A stretch of 64,000 nt of DNA from Rhizobium sp. BK399 (GTDB taxonomy: Bacteria; Pseudomonadota; Alphaproteobacteria; Rhizobiales; Rhizobiaceae): assembly GCF_014194695.1 (NCBI RefSeq), contig NZ_JACIAH010000001.1, positions 248,001-312,000 on the forward strand. Reading direction: 5' to 3'. This document shows positions 1 to 8,824 of the stretch, in pieces. Under the pieces are notes generated by a model that worked only from the letters and a program-made list of their open reading frames with translations, ran no database searches and was not told the DNA's origin. The position numbers and the translations under genes are program-made. Numbering within the stretch: position 1 is the stretch's first letter; each line of letters begins with the position of its first letter.

Positions 1-613
1 CGACGATCGTCTGGGCCGCATTCAGGGATCGCTCCATCCGGTTAACGATATAGAGGACCAGTTTGTCATCAATATAAAGCTGTCGGTCGGCGAACAGCTT
101 TACAATCACCTGGGACAGCAGTTCCTCATCCGGCTCACCGATCTCGACGACCGTCGCCGCCTTCAGACGCGAGCGCAAATCCGCCAGTTCGACGGGCCAC
201 GACATCGGCCAAAGGCGGCTCGTCATGAGAAGGCTGTGACCGTTTTCGCGCACACTGTTGATGACGTGAAAGAGTTCGTTGTCGTCGAAGCCAAGCCGAT
301 CGACATCCTCGAACAGGACCGGCCCATTGGCTGCATCGACGGCCGCGTTGGCGCCCGCCTTCGGATGAATCTCAATAGCACCGCTGTGATCCTTCCAGAT
401 GTTCGCGAGGTGCGACTTTCCGGAACCCACGGGGCCTGCGAGGATCACGACGGGCGAAGGCCAGTTCGGCCACGCATCGACGATCGACACGGCTGCCGCC
501 AGCCGTTCGGAGATCAACAGATCATCACGCCCCGTTGCGGCATCGTGCGAAAAGGCCAAGGGAAGCTGCTCGACGGCATTGCGCCTTGGACCAGCATTTT
601 TCACATCAGTCAT
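1..613 (-). CDS. hda: DnaA-related regulatory inactivator Hda, 3' truncated by window edge
   Basis: This is a DnaA-homologous AAA+ protein without the DNA-binding domain. In the family it acts with the DNA clamp to promote ATP hydrolysis on DnaA and prevent re-initiation. The start at 613 gives MTDVKNAGPRRNAVEQLPLAF. The QLPLAF at residues 16-21 resembles a clamp-binding peptide. The Walker A GPVGSGKSH is near residues 60-68 and a Walker B-like VLFEDVDRL near 99-107. The reading frame stays open to base 1, so the C-terminal part of the AAA+ lid is missing. The start overlaps the stop of the upstream permease gene by 4 bp, which suggests translational coupling in one operon. Identification rests on the motifs and on the known perM-hda neighbourhood of rhizobia. 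Confidence 0.9.
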   Translation of the reverse strand, partial: MTDVKNAGPRRNAVEQLPLAFSHDAATGRDDLLISERLAAAVSIVDAWPNWPSPVVILAGPVGSGKSHLANIWKDHSGAIEIHPKAGANAAVDAANGPVLFEDVDRLGFDDNELFHVINSVRENGHSLLMTSRLWPMSWPVELADLRSRLKAATVVEIGEPDEELLSQVIVKLFADRQLYIDDKLVLYIVNRMERSLNAAQTIV

Positions 614-1731
614 TTGGGATCAGCTTTTGTCTTCCTGATCTGGCCGGTCTTTGCCGTGCCAGCATAAAGATCGCTTTGAAGGTAACGCGAAAGCGCAAAA
701 CGAACAAGCACACCAACCGCGGCGGCGGCGGGCACCGCGACCAGGAGCCCGACGAAACCAAAGAGTGCGCCGAAGGCAAACAGCGCAAACATCAGCCATA
801 CGGGGTGCAGGCCGACGCTGTGGCCAACAAGCTTCGGCTGCAGGATATTGCCTTCCATGAACTGGCCGCTGAAGAAGACCGCAAGCACGGCGCCAACCCA
901 GAGATAGTCGGGCCAGAACTGGACGATGGCAACGCCGACGGCAAGAACGAGGCCGACCAGCGAACCGACATAGGGGATGAAGCTGATCATTCCCGCGAAG
1001 AGGCCGATCAACAGGCCGAAGTTCAACCCGATCAGCGACAAGCCGACGGCGTACCAGATCCCGAGGATAAGGCAGAGCGACCCTTGGCCGCGGATGAACC
1101 CGGCAATCGCCTGGTCGATCTCACGCATGATCTGATGGACGTTGGCCACATAGTCACGCGGAATATACTGATCGACCTTGGCGATCATGCGATCCCAATC
1201 CAGCAGCATATAGAAGGCCACAACGGGCGTGACGATCATCAGCGAGATGACATTGACCACGGCAAGGCCGGAACTCCAGACCTGACCGAACAGACCGGTG
1301 AGCAATCCAAACCCCTGTGACAGGATTTCCGAGAAGTTGTTCTTGATCGTGCCGAGCTGGCTCCTCACCCAATCCGGCATGAGGGAATTCTGGGACTGTA
1401 TGATGAAGGTCTGCAACTGATCGATGTAACCCGGTAGACGGCCAGCAAAATCGCTGAACTGGCTCGCCAAAACCGGAATCAGTATCATCAATGCGAGTAC
1501 GATAATGACGACGAACGCAATCAGGATGACGACCGTCGCCATCAGGCGGCTGAGACCGAGGCGCTCGAGCCGGTCGGCAATCGGGTCAAGGAAGTAGGCC
1601 AATGCCATCCCCGCCAGGAACGGCAGCAGGATCGAGCTGAAGAGGAAAAGGAAGCCAATAAAGAAGGCGAGCACGATCAGCCAGAAGATCACCTGGCGCT
1701 TCAGACCTGCCCCGCTAACCTGCTGTGGCAT
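610..1731 (-). CDS. AI-2E/PerM family inner-membrane permease
   Basis: This is a 373-residue polytopic membrane protein of the AI-2E transporter (PerM/UPF0118) family, whose substrates are mostly unknown. Long hydrophobic segments begin immediately (QVIFWLIVLAFFIGFLFLF), a soluble stretch lies around residues 120-170, and more helices run to the C-terminus. Conserved family sequences include PVVAFYMLLDWD and GMISFIPYVGSLVG. I chose the ATG at 1731 because GGGGAA lies just upstream. A longer start at 1821 would add a poorly conserved 30-residue leader. It overlaps hda by 4 bp, so the two are probably co-transcribed. The start lies next to a TTGCATC/GATGCAA inverted repeat. Confidence 0.85.
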   Translation of the reverse strand: MPQQVSGAGLKRQVIFWLIVLAFFIGFLFLFSSILLPFLAGMALAYFLDPIADRLERLGLSRLMATVVILIAFVVIIVLALMILIPVLASQFSDFAGRLPGYIDQLQTFIIQSQNSLMPDWVRSQLGTIKNNFSEILSQGFGLLTGLFGQVWSSGLAVVNVISLMIVTPVVAFYMLLDWDRMIAKVDQYIPRDYVANVHQIMREIDQAIAGFIRGQGSLCLILGIWYAVGLSLIGLNFGLLIGLFAGMISFIPYVGSLVGLVLAVGVAIVQFWPDYLWVGAVLAVFFSGQFMEGNILQPKLVGHSVGLHPVWLMFALFAFGALFGFVGLLVAVPAAAAVGVLVRFALSRYLQSDLYAGTAKTGQIRKTKADPK

Positions 1732-1763
1732 CACATTCCCCGCTGATCGACTGTCTCGATTTT

Positions 1764-1916
1764 TTGCATCATAGCGATGCAACCTTTCGAGCACATAGGA
1801 TGTGGCCGAGAGAATGGTCAACCCCGGCGCTAAAAATCGAGAGAGCCCGCGTCAATTGAGCGGGAAATTGGGGCTTTTTCCATGCAATCCCTTGCATGTA
1901 GGCCCGTGTCATGCAA
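1764..1916. promoter_or_regulatory. Cluster of TTGCAT/ATGCAA motifs between perM and purM
   Basis: Two perfect inverted repeats lie in the divergent intergenic region: TTGCATC-ATAGC-GATGCAA at 1764-1782 and CATGCAA-TCCC-TTGCATG at 1881-1898. A further CATGCAA follows at 1910-1916. The hexamer thus appears five times in about 150 bp. It could be an operator for the perM-hda and/or purM-purN promoters. No known regulator is assigned. Confidence 0.45.
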
Positions 1917-1977
1917 TGGCGACCCGCATATCGAGGCGGTGACATTTCCCGCCCGCGCACAGCCATCGGAGAGCAGC

Positions 1978-3051
1978 ATGAGCCAGTCTGGAAAAAACGG
2001 CCTGACCTATAGCGACGCAGGCGTCGACATCGATGCCGGAAACCTTCTGGTGGAGAAGATCAAGCCCGCCGTGCGCTCGACGCGCCGCCCGGGTGCGGAC
2101 GGCGAGATCGGCGGCTTCGGCGGCCTGTTCGACCTCAGGGCTGCGGGTTTCACCGATCCGGTTCTCGTTGCCGCCAATGACGGCGTCGGCACCAAGCTGA
2201 AGATCGCCATCGATGCCGATTATCATGACACTGTCGGTATCGATCTCGTCGCCATGTGCGTCAACGATCTGGTCGTCCAGGGTGCTGAGCCACTTTTCTT
2301 CCTCGATTACTTCGCGACGGGCAAGCTCGATCCTGACCAGGGTGCGGCGATCGTCGAGGGCATTGCCGCCGGCTGCCGTGACGCGGGCTGCGCGCTGATC
2401 GGCGGCGAGACCGCCGAGATGCCGGGTATGTACTCTTCCGGAGACTACGACTTGGCCGGCTTTGCCGTCGGTGCGGCCGAGCGCGGCCAGCTGCTGCCGT
2501 CGGGCGACATCGCCGAAGGCGACGTGATCCTCGGCCTTGCCTCGTCGGGCGTCCACTCCAACGGCTTCTCTCTGGTTCGCAAGATCGTCGGCATTTCGGG
2601 CCTCGCCTGGGATGCCCCGGCTCCGTTCGCTGACGGCAAGAGCCTCGGCGAAGCCCTGCTGACGCCGACCCGCATCTATGTAAAGCCGCTCCTGAAGGCG
2701 ATCCGCGCAACCAAGGCTATCAAGGCATTGGCGCACATCACCGGTGGTGGCTTCCCGGAGAACATTCCGCGCGTTCTGCCGAAGCACCTCGCAGCCGAGA
2801 TTGATCTTGCTGCCGTCAGGGTACCGGCGGTTTTCTCCTGGCTTTCCAAGACGGGCGGCGTTGAAGCCAACGAAATGCTGCGCACCTTCAACTGCGGCGT
2901 CGGCATGATCGCGGTCGTTTCGGCTGAGAACGTCGCGACCGTCACTGCGGCTCTCGAAGCTGAAGGCGAGACGGTCGTAACGCTCGGTCGGATGATTGCC
3001 CGCGCCGAAGGTGCCGGCGGTACGGTTTACAAGGGCACGCTCGCCATATGA
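1978..3051 (+). CDS. purM: Phosphoribosylformylglycinamidine cyclo-ligase (AIR synthetase)
   Basis: PurM catalyses the ATP-dependent closure of FGAM to aminoimidazole ribonucleotide, step five of de novo purine synthesis, in the cytoplasm. At 357 residues it matches the usual family length. Recognisable family segments are [12 protein letters not shown] at the N-terminus, [33 protein letters not shown] and [12 protein letters not shown]. The start at 1978 ([10 protein letters not shown]) follows GGAGAGCAGC. An upstream in-frame start at 1882 would add a 32-residue arginine- and proline-rich leader that the family lacks. The stop overlaps the purN start by 4 bp, so the two are translationally coupled. 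Confidence 0.97.
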   Translation: MSQSGKNGLTYSDAGVDIDAGNLLVEKIKPAVRSTRRPGADGEIGGFGGLFDLRAAGFTDPVLVAANDGVGTKLKIAIDADYHDTVGIDLVAMCVNDLVVQGAEPLFFLDYFATGKLDPDQGAAIVEGIAAGCRDAGCALIGGETAEMPGMYSSGDYDLAGFAVGAAERGQLLPSGDIAEGDVILGLASSGVHSNGFSLVRKIVGISGLAWDAPAPFADGKSLGEALLTPTRIYVKPLLKAIRATKAIKALAHITGGGFPENIPRVLPKHLAAEIDLAAVRVPAVFSWLSKTGGVEANEMLRTFNCGVGMIAVVSAENVATVTAALEAEGETVVTLGRMIARAEGAGGTVYKGTLAI

Positions 3052-3722
3052 CATCGCCGCGCAAACGCGTCGTCGTCTTCATCTCCGGCGGCGGTTCCAA
3101 CATGATGGCGCTGGTCGCAGCCGCCAGGGCTGGCGACTTTCCGGCGGAAATCGTCGGCGTCATCTCCGACAAGGCCGACGCCGGCGGGCTCGCCAAGGCG
3201 GCAGCCGAAGGCATCCCCACCTTCGCTTTCGTCCGCAAGGACTATGCGAGCAAGGAAGCCCACGAGGAGGCAATCTTTGCCGCGCTCGATCAGCTTTCGC
3301 CCGACATTCTTTGCCTTGCCGGCTACATGCGGCTGCTGAGCGGCATCTTCATCCAGCGCTACGAGGGACGGATGATCAACATCCACCCTTCCCTGCTGCC
3401 GCTGTTTCCCGGCCTGCACACGCATCAGCGCGCGATCGACGCCGGGATGCGGATCGCCGGCTGCACCGTGCATTTCGTCACCGAAGGCATGGATGAGGGA
3501 CCGGTTATCGGCCAGGCCGCAGTTCCTGTCCTTTCCAGCGACAATGCCGACAGCCTTGCCGCGCGCGTGCTCACAGTCGAGCATCAGCTTTACCCGCAGG
3601 CGCTGCGGCTCTTTGCTCAGGGCAAGGTGAAGATGGAGGGCGGCAAGGCCGTCAGCACCGACGCTGCAGCAGCGCCGGCGGAACGTAGCAGCGTTATCTC
3701 GCTGATCGGCGAAGGCGCCTGA
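3048..3722 (+). CDS. purN: Phosphoribosylglycinamide formyltransferase
   Basis: PurN transfers a formyl group from 10-formyl-tetrahydrofolate to GAR, step three of purine synthesis. The 224-residue protein has the phosphate-binding SGGGSN near residues 13-18, the catalytic Asn and His in INIHPSLL (N111, H113), and the catalytic Asp in [12 protein letters not shown] (D149). The family folate-binding region surrounds these. It overlaps purM by 4 bp. The C-terminal tail of about 15 residues ([10 protein letters not shown]) looks disordered. No clear terminator follows; the next gene, phnM, is convergent. Confidence 0.96.
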   Translation: MTSPRKRVVVFISGGGSNMMALVAAARAGDFPAEIVGVISDKADAGGLAKAAAEGIPTFAFVRKDYASKEAHEEAIFAALDQLSPDILCLAGYMRLLSGIFIQRYEGRMINIHPSLLPLFPGLHTHQRAIDAGMRIAGCTVHFVTEGMDEGPVIGQAAVPVLSSDNADSLAARVLTVEHQLYPQALRLFAQGKVKMEGGKAVSTDAAAAPAERSSVISLIGEGA

Positions 3723-3822
3723 AGCACGGCGCGATCCTTTGGATCCCCCCCTGCTCTAATTCTCTGTTTCTACGCATATCCATGTCCCGAAAGGCTCCGC
3801 TTTCGGGACATATTCCGTGCCC

Positions 3823-4986
3823 TCAGGCGGCAAGCGCCCGAGGCTGATGAAGCGTGCCGTCGCTGTAGACAAATAGGCCCTTGCGGAAGGTGGCGCGGAT
3901 GCGATGCACGTCACCGGCTTCGATGACAACCAGGTCGGCCTGCTGACCGACGGCAATTTCACCACGATCGAGAAGACCGGCGGAGCGCGCCGCATTGCGG
4001 GTCGCCATTGCGACGGCGTAAGGCAGGCTCGTGCGATCGGCGATCTTGAAGATGCCGGGCACGAAGGCCGCAGGATGATAGTCGGCAGCAATGACCGTCA
4101 GAAGGCCGGCGGCAGCGGCATCCAATGCGCTGAGATTGCCGGACATCGATTGGCCACGCAGCGCGTTCGGTGCGCCCATCAGCGTCCAGAGGCCGCGACG
4201 CCGCGCTTCTTCCGCTGCCGGGAGCGTCACCGGAAATTCGCTGATCGTTACGCCGAGATCGTGCATCTGCGCGACCTTCTCGGCGCTATCGTCATCGTGG
4301 GAGGCGAGCGACAGGTTGTGCTTCAGCGCGAGATCGACAACCTGCTTCAGCTTGATCTCGATGTCGGGATTGTTGCGCATCTCGATACGCTTGGCGACCA
4401 TCTCGGCGGCCATCTCCTCGGAAATGGCACGGCGCTCGGCGATGCTCAGGATGTAGCTCTCGATGTTGTTATACTGCCCCTGCCCCGGCGTGTGATCCGT
4501 CAGCGAGACCATGTCGACATGGCCGGCATCGAGCAGCTTTTCGAGCGTCGGCGCGGCGCCGAGATTGGTGATCTCGTAGCGCGCATGGACACGATGATCG
4601 ATGAGCAGGTTGTTCTTCAATCGGCTGATGCTTTCGATCACGGCCGATGTTGTCTCAAGCGAGCGGACGTGGCCGTAGACGCTTTCCGTTGCGAAGGAGA
4701 CGGCCGCGAATGCGGTCGTGACGCCTGCGGCTGCGAGCTTCTTGTCCAGTTCGTGGATGCTGAAATCGATCGGCATCGGTGCATTCGGGCGCGGCGCGAT
4801 CTCCCGTTCGACCATGTCGCCATGAAGGTCCACGAAGCCCGGCATCAATAGGCGCCCACCGCCATCGATCGCACCGTTGGCGACCGGTTCGGGCCTGATT
4901 TCGGCAATGACGCCATCCTCGACGCGGACCGAGCCGTGGCTCACGATCTCATCTGGAAGGACAAGAGTAAAATTGCTGAGCCACAT
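3823..4986 (-). CDS. phnM: Alpha-D-ribose 1-methylphosphonate 5-triphosphate diphosphatase (PhnM-like)
   Basis: This amidohydrolase-superfamily metalloenzyme of 387 residues releases pyrophosphate from the ribose-triphosphate phosphonate intermediate of the C-P lyase pathway. It has the metal-binding HGDMVE near residues 55-60, SLTDHTPGQGQ, LASHDDDS and the characteristic MGAPNALRGQSMSGN followed by ADYHPAA. The start at 4986 follows GGAGAAAAACCG; an upstream in-frame start at 5118 would add 44 residues lacking family similarity. No other phn genes lie nearby, so this is an isolated copy. It may serve a C-P lyase cluster elsewhere or have a related phosphoribosyl substrate. Confidence 0.88.
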   Translation of the reverse strand: MWLSNFTLVLPDEIVSHGSVRVEDGVIAEIRPEPVANGAIDGGGRLLMPGFVDLHGDMVEREIAPRPNAPMPIDFSIHELDKKLAAAGVTTAFAAVSFATESVYGHVRSLETTSAVIESISRLKNNLLIDHRVHARYEITNLGAAPTLEKLLDAGHVDMVSLTDHTPGQGQYNNIESYILSIAERRAISEEMAAEMVAKRIEMRNNPDIEIKLKQVVDLALKHNLSLASHDDDSAEKVAQMHDLGVTISEFPVTLPAAEEARRRGLWTLMGAPNALRGQSMSGNLSALDAAAAGLLTVIAADYHPAAFVPGIFKIADRTSLPYAVAMATRNAARSAGLLDRGEIAVGQQADLVVIEAGDVHRIRATFRKGLFVYSDGTLHQPRALAA

Positions 4987-5084
4987 CGGTTTTTCTCCAG
5001 GCAGGGATTTATGACAAGGCGGAGCGCTTAGCGCTGATTCATGACATCGGTGTGAAGGATAAGCCTCGCAAATTGGCCCATGCC

Positions 5085-5678
5085 CTAGCGCAGCGCGCCG
5101 CGGTTCATTGCCGCCCATTGCAGCAGCGTGATCGTCTTCAAGTCGATGATCGCGCCGTGCTCGATCATGGCCATCGCCTTGTCGAGCGGCACCTCCAGAA
5201 CCTCGATGTCCTCGTGTTCGTGAGCAAGGCCGCCGCCATCGGAGACGCGGTCAGCGGTGTCGATCGAGGCGGCAAAGAAATGCAGCAACTCCATGCTCGA
5301 GCCCGGCGAACTGTAGGCCTTGAAGAGAAAGCGGACGTCGCGGACGCGGAAACCGGTTTCCTCCTCGGCCTCGCGGCGGATCGCCGCTTCCGGGGCATCG
5401 CCATCCAATAGCCCCGCCGGGGCTTCGATGATCCAGGACGGCTCGCCGTGAAGGAAGACCGGGAGCCGGAACTGCCGCACGAGGACAACGGTGTCGCGCT
5501 TCGGATCATAGAGCAGGATCGTCGCGGCCGGCGTGCGATGGTAGACCTCGCGCTGCAGGCGATGTGTCTCGCCATCGGAATCCGTGTAGTCGATCTGGAA
5601 GCCGCTCAGGCGCGTCCAGCCGTTCGAGAGCGTCTTTTCGTCGACGATCTCGGCTTTCGCCTTGTCAAATTTCGTCAT
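5085..5678 (-). CDS. NUDIX hydrolase, NudK/ADP-ribose pyrophosphatase type
   Basis: This 197-residue NUDIX protein resembles NudK, a GDP-mannose and nucleoside-diphosphate-sugar hydrolase. The Nudix box lies at residues 89-110 and ends in REAEEETGF, which keeps the metal-binding glutamates. It is preceded by PSWIIEAPAGLLDGD. The following SPGSSMELLHFF is typical of NudK-type enzymes. The true substrate is not visible from sequence. Its ATG overlaps the stop of the upstream molybdopterin oxidoreductase gene by 4 bp, so it is probably translated from the same mRNA. I find no obvious biochemical link between the two enzymes. Confidence 0.88.
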   Translation of the reverse strand: MTKFDKAKAEIVDEKTLSNGWTRLSGFQIDYTDSDGETHRLQREVYHRTPAATILLYDPKRDTVVLVRQFRLPVFLHGEPSWIIEAPAGLLDGDAPEAAIRREAEEETGFRVRDVRFLFKAYSSPGSSMELLHFFAASIDTADRVSDGGGLAHEHEDIEVLEVPLDKAMAMIEHGAIIDLKTITLLQWAAMNRGALR

Positions 5679-7813
5679 GCGACATCCTTGCGCAGCCAGA
5701 CCTTGTTGTCGTGAACCGCCGCGCCGCCATAGGGCGCCACCGGATCGGCGCCGGTCAGGACGTTGATCCCTTCGCCGTCGACATGCGCCTTGTTCGACCA
5801 AAGGCCTTCGGCAATCAACACGCCGGGCTTGACCTCTTCGGTGACCCGCACATGGATCCTGAGGTCGCCACGGTCGTTTCCGATCCGCACGAGATCGCCA
5901 TGGTCGATACCACCGGCAAGGGCGTCGGCCGGGTTCATCATCAGTTCCGGCCGCCCTTCCTTCTGGCGCGAGGTCTTCGTTTCAGCGAAGCTCGAATTCA
6001 GGAAATTGCGGGCCGGCGACGTTGCGAGGCGGAACGGATGCTCGGCATCGGCAAGCTCGATGACATCGACCTGATCCGGAAACGCCGGAAGCTGCTCGTG
6101 TGGTCCGAGAGCACCGACAGCGGCCGGCGGCTTGTTCGGCGCAGGGCCTTCGACCCAGTCCGGGCGGAAATGGAACTTACCGTCAGGATGCGCGAAACCT
6201 TTGAGAAAATGCGCGTCCTCGAACTCCGGCTGACGGTCGAACCATTTGTGTTCGAGGAAATGATCGTATCCCGGCAAATTGCTGTCCTGGAGAACACGGT
6301 CGATCATTTCGCGCGCGGTGAAGCCGAAGCCCGGACGATCTGCAACACCGAGGCGCTTGGCCAGTTCCTCGATCACGAACAGGTTCGTCCGCACCGTTTC
6401 CGGCGGTTCGACAAGCTTGGGGCCGAGCAGGATGTGGTTCTGGCCTCCGGCGCGATAGATGTCGTCATGCTCGACGAACATCGTTGCCGGGATGACGATA
6501 TCGGCCATCTCGGCGGTATCCGTCATGAACTGCTCGTGCACCGCGACAAACAGGTCGTCGCGGGCAAAGCCGCGCTTCACCAACCGTTGTTCGGGGGCGA
6601 TGTTTACCGGATTGGTGTTCTGGATCAGCATGGCCGTCACGGGACCGCGATGGCGGAGCGCTACGGCATCGCCGGTCAGCGCGCGACCGATCTGCGACTG
6701 ATCGATCATGCGGATATCCGCGTCCTTCATCGACTTGCCGGTCAGTTCCGCATTGTTCATACGGAAGATATCGCTGTTGGAGTGGAAGGCACCGCCGCCT
6801 TCGTACTGCCAGGAGCCGAGCACCGTCGCGATCGAAGCTGCCGCATGCATGGCGACGGCGCCGTTGCGCTGGCGGGTGAAGCCGTAGCCGAGGCGGAAAT
6901 AGCTCTTCTTCGTCGTGCCGACGAGGCGCGCGAAGGCCTCGATCTCGTCGACGGAAAGGCCGGTGATGGCGGCCGCCCATTCGGGCGTCTTCGTCTTGAG
7001 ATGCCCTTCAAGGCCGGCGGGATCGTCGGCGTACTTCGCCATGTATTGACGATCGGCATAGCCATCGCGGAAGGCGATGTGCATGACGGCGCAGGCGAGC
7101 GCCGCATCCGTGCCCGGCTTGACGATCAGCGCCATGTCGGCCTGCTTCATCGTCGGATTGTCGTAGATGTCGACGACGACGATCTTGGCGCCGCGCTCCT
7201 TGCGGGACTTGATGGCATGGGTCATCACGTTGACCTGCGTCGACACCGCATTGGTGCCCCAGATCACCACGCAATCGGTGCGGCCCATCTCGTGCGGGTC
7301 GGGCCCGCGCAGCGTGCCGGTGGCCATGGTGAAGCCGGTCCAGGCCGGATTGGTGCAGATCGACGAGAAGAACCCGGAATAGCGCTTGGCGTGGCGCAGG
7401 CGCTCGATCGAGTCGCGCTGAACCCAGCCCATGGTACCGGCGTAGAAATAGGGCCAGATCGCTTCGCTGCCGTCCCTCGCTTCCGCCTTGACGAAGGCTT
7501 CGGCGATTTCATCGAGAGCTGCGTCCCAGGAAATCTGCTGCCACTGCCCTGCTCCCTTGGCGCCCGTTCGGCGCAGCGGATGCATCAGCCGGTCCGGATG
7601 ATAGAGCCGCTCGGCGTAGCGCGCGACCTTCGCGCAGATGACGCCCGAGGTGTAGCTGTGATCGTTTGCGCCCCGTACACGGCCGATGCGGCCGTCGTCG
7701 CCGATCTCCACCTCCAGCGCGCAGGTGGAGGGACAGTCGTGCGGACAGGCGGTGTGACCGAGCCTGACATTCGACTTGGCGGATTTGGCGTGAATGGGGG
7801 TCGCAATGTTCAT
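5675..7813 (-). CDS. Molybdopterin-dependent oxidoreductase with 4Fe-4S motif
   Basis: This 712-residue protein belongs to the DMSO-reductase superfamily of molybdopterin oxidoreductases (BisC-like group). The N-terminal CPHDCPSTC (residues 23-31) and a further Cys near 60 form a 4Fe-4S site. Molybdopterin-binding segments such as NTNPVNIAPEQ, VIPATMFVEHDDIYRAGG and a C-terminal dinucleotide-binding domain (LVRIGNDRGDLRIHVRV) follow. There is no twin-arginine signal, so it is probably cytoplasmic. The ATG at 7813 was chosen; a TTG at 7846 would add 11 residues. It is coupled to the NUDIX gene. The physiological substrate is unknown. Confidence 0.88.
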   Translation of the reverse strand: MNIATPIHAKSAKSNVRLGHTACPHDCPSTCALEVEIGDDGRIGRVRGANDHSYTSGVICAKVARYAERLYHPDRLMHPLRRTGAKGAGQWQQISWDAALDEIAEAFVKAEARDGSEAIWPYFYAGTMGWVQRDSIERLRHAKRYSGFFSSICTNPAWTGFTMATGTLRGPDPHEMGRTDCVVIWGTNAVSTQVNVMTHAIKSRKERGAKIVVVDIYDNPTMKQADMALIVKPGTDAALACAVMHIAFRDGYADRQYMAKYADDPAGLEGHLKTKTPEWAAAITGLSVDEIEAFARLVGTTKKSYFRLGYGFTRQRNGAVAMHAAASIATVLGSWQYEGGGAFHSNSDIFRMNNAELTGKSMKDADIRMIDQSQIGRALTGDAVALRHRGPVTAMLIQNTNPVNIAPEQRLVKRGFARDDLFVAVHEQFMTDTAEMADIVIPATMFVEHDDIYRAGGQNHILLGPKLVEPPETVRTNLFVIEELAKRLGVADRPGFGFTAREMIDRVLQDSNLPGYDHFLEHKWFDRQPEFEDAHFLKGFAHPDGKFHFRPDWVEGPAPNKPPAAVGALGPHEQLPAFPDQVDVIELADAEHPFRLATSPARNFLNSSFAETKTSRQKEGRPELMMNPADALAGGIDHGDLVRIGNDRGDLRIHVRVTEEVKPGVLIAEGLWSNKAHVDGEGINVLTGADPVAPYGGAAVHDNKVWLRKDVA

Positions 7814-7896
7814 GGCTTTTCTATATTCGAACCGGAAACCAGCCAAAAGTCAGAAATGACGTTGATCAGGCGAATTCATCACGGGCATCAGCGAAA

Positions 7897-8766
7897 ATGA
7901 ACTACCGCCACATCTATCACGCGGGCAATTTTGCCGATGTGCTCAAGCACGCCGTTCTGGCGCGGCTGATCCGCTACATGCAGAAGAAGGATGCTGGCTT
8001 TCGCGTGCTCGATACGCATGGCGGCATCGGGCTCTATGACCTCTCCTCCGAGGAGGCGCAAAAGACCGGCGAATGGAGCGACGGCATCGGCAAGCTTCTG
8101 GACGCGGAACTTGCCCCGCAGGTCGCCGAGCTGCTGGAGCCCTACCTCACCGCCGTGCGTGAACTGAACCCGGAGGGCGGGATCCGCTTCTATCCCGGCT
8201 CCCCTAAGCTCGCGCGCATGCTGTTTCGCCCACAGGACAGGCTCTCCGCGATGGAACTGCATCCGGAGGATTTCGCGCGACTGCACCGGCTGTTCGAGGG
8301 CGACCATCATGTCCGGATTACCGAACTCAACGGTTGGCTTTCGCTCGGCGCGCACCTGCCGCCGAAAGAGAAGCGCGGCATCGTGCTGGTCGATCCGCCG
8401 TTCGAAGAGGATGGCGAATACGAGCGTCTGGTCGATGGCCTGGCGAAAGCCTATCGCCGCTTCCCCGGCGGTACCTACTGCCTGTGGTACCCGCTGAAGA
8501 AGGGCGCACCAATCAAGGAATTCCATGAGGCGCTACAGGACCTCGACATTCCGAAGATGCTCTGCGCGGAACTCAGCGTGCGTAGCGACCGCGGGATCAC
8601 CGGCTTGACCGGCTCAGGGCTTGTTATCGTCAACCCGCCCTTCACGCTGAAGGACGAGTTGCACGCCTTGCTGCCCGCGCTCAAGGATCTCCTGGCGCAG
8701 GATCGCTACGCTTCGCATCGCGCGTTTTGGCTGCGGGGCGAAGGCAAGATGGCAAAGGACGGTTGA
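7897..8766 (+). CDS. rlmJ: 23S rRNA (adenine-2030-N6)-methyltransferase RlmJ
   Basis: RlmJ methylates A2030 of 23S rRNA using S-adenosylmethionine. The 289-residue product opens with MNYRHIYHAGNFADVLKH, a hallmark of the family. It has an SAM-binding DTHGGIGLYD near residues 39-48 and the catalytic DPPF of N6-adenine methylases at 166-169. The gene is divergent from the molybdopterin oxidoreductase, with an 83-bp gap in which no clear operator is seen. It stands alone rather than in an obvious operon. Confidence 0.95.
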   Translation: MNYRHIYHAGNFADVLKHAVLARLIRYMQKKDAGFRVLDTHGGIGLYDLSSEEAQKTGEWSDGIGKLLDAELAPQVAELLEPYLTAVRELNPEGGIRFYPGSPKLARMLFRPQDRLSAMELHPEDFARLHRLFEGDHHVRITELNGWLSLGAHLPPKEKRGIVLVDPPFEEDGEYERLVDGLAKAYRRFPGGTYCLWYPLKKGAPIKEFHEALQDLDIPKMLCAELSVRSDRGITGLTGSGLVIVNPPFTLKDELHALLPALKDLLAQDRYASHRAFWLRGEGKMAKDG

Positions 8767-8824
8767 CCGACTCTTGCCGGCGCGAAATAGTCGCGCCGCA
8801 ACATTACCATAGGGAAGAGCGACC

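Noticed and set aside
535..1320. A 261-codon plus-strand frame opposite the permease
   Set aside because: It is antisense to a clear membrane protein and has charged, low-complexity composition.
1844..1880. AGCCC/GGGCT followed by TTTTT upstream of purM, possible attenuator
   Set aside because: The stem is only 5 bp with a 22-nt loop, and a competing CCCGC/GCGGG pair exists; too weak to call a terminator.
5564..7900. A 778-codon plus-strand frame opposite the molybdopterin oxidoreductase
   Set aside because: It is the mirror of the real minus-strand gene, has no recognisable domain, and its composition (many Arg, His and Asp) is typical of antisense frames in GC-rich DNA.
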